Of a stretch of 23,406 bases of DNA, positions 15,758 through 21,895 are shown piece after piece. The notes below the pieces were generated by a model. That model was not told where the DNA came from. It saw only the letters and a list, made by a program, of their open reading frames with translations, and ran no database searches. Location: the NCBI GenBank assembly GCA_018971925.1, contig JAGWZT010000003.1, forward strand, positions 1 to 23,406, in the 5' to 3' direction. Numbering within the stretch: position 1 is the first letter of the stretch; each line of letters begins with the position of its first letter. The stretch is from Lysobacteraceae bacterium. Lineage in GTDB: Bacteria; Pseudomonadota; Gammaproteobacteria; Xanthomonadales; Rhodanobacteraceae. The position numbers were made by a program, and so were the translations under genes.

Positions 15758-16660
15758 ATGAATTTCAAACCAAAACCCGACAGCGCGACCACGCCCGCCG
15801 ACTCGTTCGTGTTCGAAGCAGGCGAAGCCAATTTCGAAACCGATGTCTTGCAGGCGTCCTTGCAAACGCCGGTGCTGGTGGACTTCTGGGCGACGTGGTG
15901 CGGGCCGTGCAAAACGCTTGGCCCTATCCTGGAAAAACTCGCCGGCGAATACGCCGGCGCGTTTCGGCTGGCCAAGATCGACTGCGACAAGGAACAGCAG
16001 CTCGCCGGAATGTTCGGCGTGCGCAGCATCCCCACGGTCGTGCTGATCCAGGGCGGGCAGATCGTGGATGCGTTTTCCGGCGCGTTGCCGGAATCGCAGG
16101 TGCGCGAATTCCTGACGCGCCATCGCGTCGAACCCTCCGCGCGCATCGAAGCGCCCGCGCAGGATGTCGATGAGAACGCTCCGGCCGAAACGCCGCAGGC
16201 CACGATCGCGCGCCTGAGCCAGGCGCTCACGGCAGCGCCCGATGATGCGGGCCTGAAGCTCGACCTCGCACTCGCGAAAGCGCGGGCGGGCGACACGGCG
16301 AACGCGCAGGCCGCGCTGGATGCCCTGCCCGTCGATCTGGCCGAGGATGATCGCGCCAAGGCGCTGGCCGCGCTGCTGGCGATGCAACAGTCCGTCGCCG
16401 CGATCCCGCCGGCCGCGGATTTGCTGGCGCGCGTCGAACGCAATCCGCGCGATTTCGCCGCGCTGGATGGCCTGGGCGTGCGCCAGTTGCTGGGCGGTGA
16501 CGCCGCGAACGCCATGCGGCATTGGCTGGTGATCCTGGCTGCCGACCGCACCTGGAATGACGGCCTCGCGCGCAGGCGCCTGCTGGATGCGTTCCGCATC
16601 GTGCACGACGAGGCATTGGTGTCGGCCACGCGCCGCAAGATGTCCTCGCTGCTGTTCTGA
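15758..16660 (+). CDS. cnoX: CnoX/YbbN-type thioredoxin with TPR-like C-terminus
   Basis: A 300-residue cytoplasmic protein made of an N-terminal thioredoxin domain (about residues 16-125) and a helical TPR-like half (about 145-300). It fits CnoX (YbbN), a holdase that protects proteins from oxidation by bleach-like stress and passes them to GroEL. The active site is WATWCGPC (C48, C51), a full redox pair, while the E. coli protein has lost the first cysteine. The cis-proline region is RSIPTVVLIQGG. The C-terminal part has the family pattern of LALAKARAGDTANAQAALDALP and ends LLDAFRIVHDEALVSATRRKMSSLLF. The ATG at 15758 is chosen over a TTG at 15722 that would overlap the upstream gene. The ribosome site is weak. 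It is 25 bases from the amidohydrolase, so co-transcription is possible. Confidence 0.92.
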   Translation: MNFKPKPDSATTPADSFVFEAGEANFETDVLQASLQTPVLVDFWATWCGPCKTLGPILEKLAGEYAGAFRLAKIDCDKEQQLAGMFGVRSIPTVVLIQGGQIVDAFSGALPESQVREFLTRHRVEPSARIEAPAQDVDENAPAETPQATIARLSQALTAAPDDAGLKLDLALAKARAGDTANAQAALDALPVDLAEDDRAKALAALLAMQQSVAAIPPAADLLARVERNPRDFAALDGLGVRQLLGGDAANAMRHWLVILAADRTWNDGLARRRLLDAFRIVHDEALVSATRRKMSSLLF

Positions 16661-16715
16661 AGCCGCGTACGCGCGGCACGGCTGCTGCATAATTGGCGCG
16701 AAAGCAGGAGCCTGC

Positions 16716-17093
16716 ATGTTCCGCCACTTGTTCCGTTATGAACACCGCAGCGAACCGTTGCTTCCGTGGCGGCTGTTCCTGCTGCGCCGCGTCGGCAAGA
16801 CGGCGGCCGCCGCCACGGCGGTCATCGTTGTTTCACTGATCCTGGGCATGCTCGGCTACCGCCTGACCGAAGGCATGGGCTGGCTGAATGCCTTCCTGAA
16901 CGCGTCCATGATCCTCGGCGGCATGGGCCCGGTGGACACGCTGCACAGCGCCCCCGGCAAACTGTTCGCCGGCATCTATGCGCTTTACAGCGGCCTGGTG
17001 CTGGTCGGCACGGCTGGCCTGCTGCTGGCACCGTTTGTGCATCGCCTGCTGCACCGGTTCCACCTGGAAGGTCGCCGCGAAGGCCAGGATTGA
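16716..17093 (+). CDS. Small two-helix membrane protein with pore-loop-like layout
   Basis: A 125-residue protein with no name I can assign with confidence. Residues about 28-50 (KTAAAATAVIVVSLILGMLG) form a first membrane helix. Residues 55-66 (GWLNAFLNASMI) look like a short pore helix, followed by the turn LGGMGPV (67-73). Residues 82-106 (KLFAGIYALYSGLVLVGTAG) form a second helix. A basic tail follows (HRLLHRFHLEGRREGQD). This helix, short helix, Gly-rich turn, helix order is that of two-helix potassium channels, including a GK-x-x-x-x-IYALYSG start of the second helix, but the TVGYG filter is replaced by GGMGP. The ATG at 16716 has AGGAG 5 bases upstream. It stands between cnoX (55 bases) and the first kinase-like gene (97 bases). 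It is real by ribosome site, codon use and topology, but its function is unknown. Confidence 0.8.
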   Translation: MFRHLFRYEHRSEPLLPWRLFLLRRVGKTAAAATAVIVVSLILGMLGYRLTEGMGWLNAFLNASMILGGMGPVDTLHSAPGKLFAGIYALYSGLVLVGTAGLLLAPFVHRLLHRFHLEGRREGQD

Positions 17094-17190
17094 TCGCCTT
17101 GAATGCAGCGCATCGCCGCCGTCAATACCTGTCCCGGCCCGGGTCCGCTTCGGCGCGCCCGGCGCCTTGGCACGCGCGCGCGCTTTCCCC

Positions 17191-19386
17191 ATGAGCGACA
17201 TCGAGGCCAACCAGATGGATGTGCCCGGCTACCGATTGGTGCGTCCGATCGGAACCGGCGGCATGGCGACCGTGTACGTCGCGATGCAGCGCTCGCTGGA
17301 ACGGCAGGTCGCGGTGAAAGTGTTCGACACGGTGGACGTCGAAGCCATAGCGCGCTTCGAACAACTGTTGCGCACCAGCGCGCGGCTTTCGAATCCGCAC
17401 ATCGTGGGTGCGCATCAGATCGGACGCACCGCGGACGGCCGCACCTTCCACTCGATGCCGTTCCTGTTGAGCGCCGAACTCTCGCGGCACAACCTGCGTT
17501 CGAAACCCCTGAAGGTGGCGGCGTTGCTGCGCGAAATACTGGACGCGCTGGCTTATGCGCACCGGCGCGGAATCGTGCACGGCGGCGTGAAGCCGGCCAA
17601 CGTGTTGTTCGACGAGCGCGGGCATGCGCGGCTGGCCGATTTCGGGATCGCGCGTTGCGCCGCCGAATTGGGTCATCCGCACCCTGCCGCAGCCGGCTAC
17701 CTGAGCCCGGAACAGGCGCGCGGCAACCCGCCCGGACAGCGCTCCGATTTGTACAGCGTCGGCGTGCTGGCGTACGAACTGCTGACGGGCGCGCTGCCGT
17801 TCCAGGGCGAGGATGCGGTGGCCACCGCCATCGCGCACGTCGAGCAGCCCATTCCGCGATTGCCGCCGATGGTCGGTGCATGGCAGGCGTGGATCGACAA
17901 GGCGCTCGCCAAGGTGCCCGAACGGCGCTTCCAGAGCGCGCAAGAAATGGCCGATGCACTGTCCGCGATCGATGGGTTGCAGGAAAGTGGCGTGCATCCG
18001 GTTCGCAACCCGGTGAGGTTGCACGTGCCCGCGTTGGCGGTCGCCGGCGCGGCGCTCGTCGTGGCGGCGGGAGCGATCGCGGGCTGGGCCACGTGGAAGC
18101 ACCACCGCGCACCCGTCGTGACGACAAGCAGTGCCCCCGCGATGGCGGCGGTCAGCGCGCCGACTGCGGAAGTACCCGCGGCGTCCGCGCAGCCCACGGC
18201 GCCCGAGACGCCCGCACCGCTCGCCGGACGCGTGCAGATCCTGATCGCGCAAGCCGACGCGTTGCGCGCAGGCGATCACCTCTTTTCGCCGCCCGGCGAC
18301 AACGCCGCCGAGCAATACCTCGCTGCGCTGGCGCTCGATCCCGGCAATCCGGCCGCGGTGGCCGGCATCGACGCGATGCTCGCGACGTTGCGTCACCGGT
18401 TGGACAACGCCTGGCGCGATGACAAGCCTTCGCAAGCGATGGCCCTGCTGAAACAGTGTGATCTGCTGGCAACGCATGCAGGCATTTCGGCAAGCCGCGA
18501 TTGGCGGGAGCAACGGGCCGCGCTCGCGAAAACCGTTGGCAGCAGCGTTGCGACGGCGGCCCGGAATCACGACGCCAAACGCGTTGTCGCCTTGAAACCG
18601 CTGGCGGACGCGTTGCCCGCGCGCTATCCCGCCGGCTTCGACCCCGCCACGGCGGAACGCGAAGCCACCACGCTTGCCGCGGGAACGCTGCTGCGCGATC
18701 CGAATGGTCCCGTGCTTGCCTATGTGCCGGCCGCGGACAATGCACCGGCTTTCGCGATCCAGCGCGTCGAAGTGACGCGCGCCGATTACGCCGCCTTCGT
18801 GCAGGCGACGCATCGCCCCGCGTCGAAGTGCCTGGAAGCCTACAACCCGTTCTCGCGGATGCAGCATCTCACCTGGCAAAACCCGGGCTTCGCGCAGGGC
18901 GGCGATCATCCGGCCGTTTGCGTGAGCTGGGACGATGCCACCGCGTACGCGGCATGGCTGTCGAAAACCACCGGTCAAGACTATCGCTTGCCCAGCGGAG
19001 CCGAATGGCTGCGCGCGGCGCAGGGCGTACCCAGGGAAAGCCCGTGCCGGCTCGGCAACGTTGACGATGTCAGCCGCAAGAGCGCCATGGACAACGACAA
19101 GTTGTCGTGCAACGACGGCGCCGAATACACCGCAGCCGTCGGGCATTATGCGCCCAGCGGCGTAGGCGCCTTCGACATGTACGGCAACGTCAGCGAGTGG
19201 ATGGCGGGCGGCAGCGCCGGTTCGCGCGTGTTCCGCGGATTGTCGTGGCGCGACGGCAGCCACCAGACGCCGCTCGGGCGCCAGGGCACCGCTGACTCCG
19301 GCGTCGGCTATACCAACGTGGGCTTTCGCGTGGTGCGGGTGATCGACCCGGCGCACACCGCGCCACCTGCGGTTTCCGGTCACTGA
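17191..19386 (+). CDS. Transmembrane pseudokinase with periplasmic SUMF1-like domain (copy 1)
   Basis: A 731-residue protein. Residues 14-262 have a Hanks-type Ser/Thr kinase fold: glycine loop IGTGGMATVYVA (20-31), K43 in VAVKVF, DFG at 150-152, SPEQARG at 172-178 and SDLYSVGVLAYELLTG. The catalytic loop reads H130-G131-G132-V-K134-P-A-N137, so the catalytic Asp is Gly. No Ser or Thr lies between DFG and GYLSPEQ, and the helix-C Glu position seems to hold Leu. Residues about 279-301 are a membrane helix, followed by an Ala/Pro linker and a TPR-like stretch (340-490). Residues 501-720 are a SUMF1/FGE-type domain (RVEVTRADYAAF, CVSWDDATAYAAWL, YGNVSEW, NVGFRVV) without the cysteine pair of true formylglycine enzymes. 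C547, C577, C619 and C640 are shared with copy 2. The start is supported by ungapped alignment to copy 2. It has no ribosome site. The role is probably sensory or scaffolding. Confidence 0.92.
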   Translation: MSDIEANQMDVPGYRLVRPIGTGGMATVYVAMQRSLERQVAVKVFDTVDVEAIARFEQLLRTSARLSNPHIVGAHQIGRTADGRTFHSMPFLLSAELSRHNLRSKPLKVAALLREILDALAYAHRRGIVHGGVKPANVLFDERGHARLADFGIARCAAELGHPHPAAAGYLSPEQARGNPPGQRSDLYSVGVLAYELLTGALPFQGEDAVATAIAHVEQPIPRLPPMVGAWQAWIDKALAKVPERRFQSAQEMADALSAIDGLQESGVHPVRNPVRLHVPALAVAGAALVVAAGAIAGWATWKHHRAPVVTTSSAPAMAAVSAPTAEVPAASAQPTAPETPAPLAGRVQILIAQADALRAGDHLFSPPGDNAAEQYLAALALDPGNPAAVAGIDAMLATLRHRLDNAWRDDKPSQAMALLKQCDLLATHAGISASRDWREQRAALAKTVGSSVATAARNHDAKRVVALKPLADALPARYPAGFDPATAEREATTLAAGTLLRDPNGPVLAYVPAADNAPAFAIQRVEVTRADYAAFVQATHRPASKCLEAYNPFSRMQHLTWQNPGFAQGGDHPAVCVSWDDATAYAAWLSKTTGQDYRLPSGAEWLRAAQGVPRESPCRLGNVDDVSRKSAMDNDKLSCNDGAEYTAAVGHYAPSGVGAFDMYGNVSEWMAGGSAGSRVFRGLSWRDGSHQTPLGRQGTADSGVGYTNVGFRVVRVIDPAHTAPPAVSGH

Positions 19387-19502
19387 CGCCGGCGTTCGGG
19401 CGCACCCGTCCGCTACCACGCTGCGCGACGCCGGGTCACGTTCGCCGCGGTATCATCGAAACACAGGGGTTTGCTGGAAACCGCCACGGAGGGCGGAGAT
19501 CG

Positions 19503-19568
19503 ATGGCAACCACCCGCCCCTCCACCGCTGCAGACATGGCCATCCAGCCGGTTCCCGCGCGCCCATGA
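19503..19568 (+). CDS. Possible 21-codon leader ORF coupled to the second kinase-like gene
   Basis: ATG at 19503, 21 codons (MATTRPSTAADMAIQPVPARP), TGA at 19566-19568 overlapping the next gene's ATG as ATGA. GGAGGG (19488-19493) and GGAG (19495-19498) form a strong ribosome site before it, whereas the downstream gene has none of its own. The likely job is to deliver ribosomes to the next start. The peptide itself shows no motif. ATGA overlaps arise easily by chance, so the case rests mainly on the well-placed ribosome site. Confidence 0.45.
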   Translation: MATTRPSTAADMAIQPVPARP

Positions 19569-21775
19569 ACGTCCGCGACGCACACCCGGTCGAGACGCCC
19601 GACTACCGGCTGATCCGGCGGATCGGGGCAAGCACTGCGGCGTCCGTGTACGCGGCAACGGAACTGTCGAGCGGGCGCCCGCTGGCGATCAAGATATTCC
19701 ATCGCGTCGACGCCGAACGCCTCGCGGGCCTGGAGCGGCAATTGCAGGGGAACGCGCAACTCGCGCACCCGAACATCGTGCGCGTGCACGGTACCGGGCG
19801 CACGCGCGACGGCCGCCTTTTTTATGCGATGCCGGTGCTGCTCGGCTTCGAGCGGATGCGCCCAGACCTGCTCGGCAGGCCGTTGCGAATCGCCATGCTG
19901 CTGCGCGATCTGCTCGCGGGGCTGGACGACGCGCACCACTGCGGCGTGGTGCACGGGGACATCAAACCTTCCAACGTGCTGTTTGACGAACAAGGGCGAG
20001 CGTTGCTCGCTGATTTCGGGATCGCGCGATGCATGACCGAAACGGATGGCGAGCTGGCAAGTCCACACTCGGACCTTCACGACATCGGGATGCTCGCGTA
20101 CACATTGCTGGCGGGAGCGTCGGCAGCCCGCCAACACGGCGCCATCGCCCCGCCCGGGCCGTCCGGACTGCCTACACTTCGGCTTCCGCCCGGTACCGCC
20201 GCGTGGCAGCCATGGTTCGACAAGGCGCTGGCCGGGTCGCCGGATCAGCAGTTCGAGAGCGCGCAGGCGATGGCCGACGCTCTCGGCACGATCGCCGGAC
20301 GCAGGCACCGCGGGAGCGGCGGCGCCGTCACGACTGCCACGGTGCGCCCCGAACGCATACCGAGGTGGAGGTTGCGCACCGCGCTCCCTATCGCGGCGAT
20401 CGTGGTGCTGCTCGGCTGGACCGGATGGGACTACCTGAGCGAGCCCACCGTGGCCGACAGCATGCCTGCGGTGGCGAGCAGCGAAACGTCCATCGTGCCG
20501 CCGGCGGCTAGCATCGAAGCGCCGGCGTTGCCGATGGCCGTCGCGCAACCCGCAGCGGCATTGCCCGGCGAGGCCTCGTCCGCGCCGCCGCTGGCGGATC
20601 GCGTGCAGGCATTGATCAGCACGGCCGACACCCTGCGTGCCAAGGGCCACCTGTTTTCGCCGCCGTTCCACAACGCCGCAAGCAAGTACCTCGCGGCACT
20701 CATGCTCGACCCGGGCAACCGTTTCGCGACCGCAGGCATCGGCGCCACGTTGACGGCGTTGCGCGATCGATTGGAGAAAACTTGGCGTGACGGCCGCGAT
20801 ACCACTGAAGCTGCCCGCATGTTGCAGCAGGGCGACGAACTGGCGAAACACTCGGATGCGCCGTCACGCCGCGTCTGGCGCAAGTACCGCGGTCGACTGG
20901 CGCAACAAGTCGGCGATGCTCTGGCGCGGGCGGCGCGCGTGCATGACACACGAAAAATCGCGATGCTGGAACCTCTCGCCAAGACACTCCGCGTTGGTTC
21001 TCCCGGGGAATTTGATCTTGCTGCGGCAGGCCGCGCGGCGAATACACAGATGCCGGGTACGCCCGAGACCGGAGAGCACATGCGCGATCCGCGAGGCCCA
21101 CCGCTCGTTTACGTGCCCGCCACCGGCCGGCTTCCGGCGTTTGCGGTCGGGCAGGTCGAAGTCACGCGTGCGGACTACGCGGCGTTCGCCCGTGCGACGC
21201 AACGATCCGCCGCGAGGTGCCTCGCCGCCCACAACCCGTTCTCGCGACTGCGGCACCTCACCTGGCGCTCGCCGGGCTTCACGCAAGGTGGCGATCATCC
21301 GGCGGTGTGCGTGAGCTGGGACGATGCCGCCGCCTATGCCGCATGGCTGTCGAAAACGACCGGCGAAACCTATCGTCTGCCGAGCGACGAACAATGGCTG
21401 CGGGCGGCGCGGGGCGTGCCGAAGGGCGATCCGTGCAAGCTCGGCAACGTCGATGACGTCAGCCGCGGGGACAGGCTGGACGACGACCGTTGGTCCTGCA
21501 GTGATGGCGCCGAATTCACGGCGCCCGTCGGGCACTACGCCCGCAGCGGCGTCGGCGCCTTCGACCTGTACGGCAACGTCAGCGAATGGGTGGCTGGGGG
21601 AAGCGTCGGTTCGCGCGCGTTCCGCGGGCTGTCGTGGCGCGATGGCAGCCACGAAACCCCGCTCGGCAGCCGCGGCACTGCCGATTCGGATGTCGGCTAC
21701 ACCAGCGTGGGCTTCCGCGTGGTGCGGGTGATCGATCCCGTGCATCCCGCGCCGGTGGCAGCATCAAGCCACTAA
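19565..21775 (+). CDS. Transmembrane kinase-like protein with periplasmic SUMF1-like domain (copy 2)
   Basis: A 736-residue paralogue of the preceding gene that aligns without gaps over residues 1-156. It keeps K43 (LAIKIF), the catalytic loop H130-G-D132-I-K134-P-S-N137 and DFG at 150-152. The glycine loop is degenerate (GASTAASVYA in place of GTGGMATVYV). After FGIARC, 16 residues are missing relative to copy 1, which removes the SPEQ/P+1 segment, leaving only SPHSD before LHDIGMLAYTLLAG. Residues about 270-290 are a membrane helix, then an Ala/Pro linker and a TPR-like region. The last 231 residues align without gaps to copy 1 (172 identical by hand count) and form the SUMF1-like domain. 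C552, C582, C624 and C645 match the four cysteines of copy 1, and no FGE-type Cys pair is present. Kinase activity is doubtful. Its translation may depend on the short ORF just upstream. Confidence 0.92.
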   Translation: MNVRDAHPVETPDYRLIRRIGASTAASVYAATELSSGRPLAIKIFHRVDAERLAGLERQLQGNAQLAHPNIVRVHGTGRTRDGRLFYAMPVLLGFERMRPDLLGRPLRIAMLLRDLLAGLDDAHHCGVVHGDIKPSNVLFDEQGRALLADFGIARCMTETDGELASPHSDLHDIGMLAYTLLAGASAARQHGAIAPPGPSGLPTLRLPPGTAAWQPWFDKALAGSPDQQFESAQAMADALGTIAGRRHRGSGGAVTTATVRPERIPRWRLRTALPIAAIVVLLGWTGWDYLSEPTVADSMPAVASSETSIVPPAASIEAPALPMAVAQPAAALPGEASSAPPLADRVQALISTADTLRAKGHLFSPPFHNAASKYLAALMLDPGNRFATAGIGATLTALRDRLEKTWRDGRDTTEAARMLQQGDELAKHSDAPSRRVWRKYRGRLAQQVGDALARAARVHDTRKIAMLEPLAKTLRVGSPGEFDLAAAGRAANTQMPGTPETGEHMRDPRGPPLVYVPATGRLPAFAVGQVEVTRADYAAFARATQRSAARCLAAHNPFSRLRHLTWRSPGFTQGGDHPAVCVSWDDAAAYAAWLSKTTGETYRLPSDEQWLRAARGVPKGDPCKLGNVDDVSRGDRLDDDRWSCSDGAEFTAPVGHYARSGVGAFDLYGNVSEWVAGGSVGSRAFRGLSWRDGSHETPLGSRGTADSDVGYTSVGFRVVRVIDPVHPAPVAASSH

Positions 21776-21895
21776 GGGGGGGAACTGCGAAGCATGACTT
21801 GTGGCGTATGCCCCCGCGGGCGTGCGCGCGCATACTCCGGCGGCCGCGGCGCTTGCATGCGCCGACCCCTCTCGCCCATCAGCCGGAAATCGCCC
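21776..21895. other. Short gap with two weak dyads before the S10 peptidase
   Basis: GTATGC (21806-21811) faces GCATAC (21830-21835) around a GC-rich centre containing CCCGCGGG. Further on, CGGCGC (21847-21852) pairs with GCGCCG (21859-21864) around TTGCAT. Neither is followed by a T-run, so neither is a clear terminator. They could be weak 3' structures of the previous gene or leader structures of the next one. Confidence 0.3.

Noticed and set aside
16662..16677. Intrinsic terminator after cnoX (GCCGCG-TACG-CGCGGC)
   Set aside because: The stem is only 6 bp and is not followed by a T-run.
18691..19350. Formylglycine-generating (sulfatase-activating) activity for the C-terminal domains
   Set aside because: The fold markers are present but the active-site cysteine pair is missing in both copies, so enzyme activity is not supported.
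19451..19456. Promoter for the second kinase-like gene based on TATCAT
   Set aside because: A fair -10 hexamer exists, but I could find no acceptable -35 at 16-18 bases, so it is not listed as a feature.
17122..20851. Minus-strand frames of 765 and 471 codons opposite the kinase-like genes
   Set aside because: They are Arg/Gly/His-rich shadow translations. The plus-strand frames have clear domains and the two paralogues align with each other in the plus frame.
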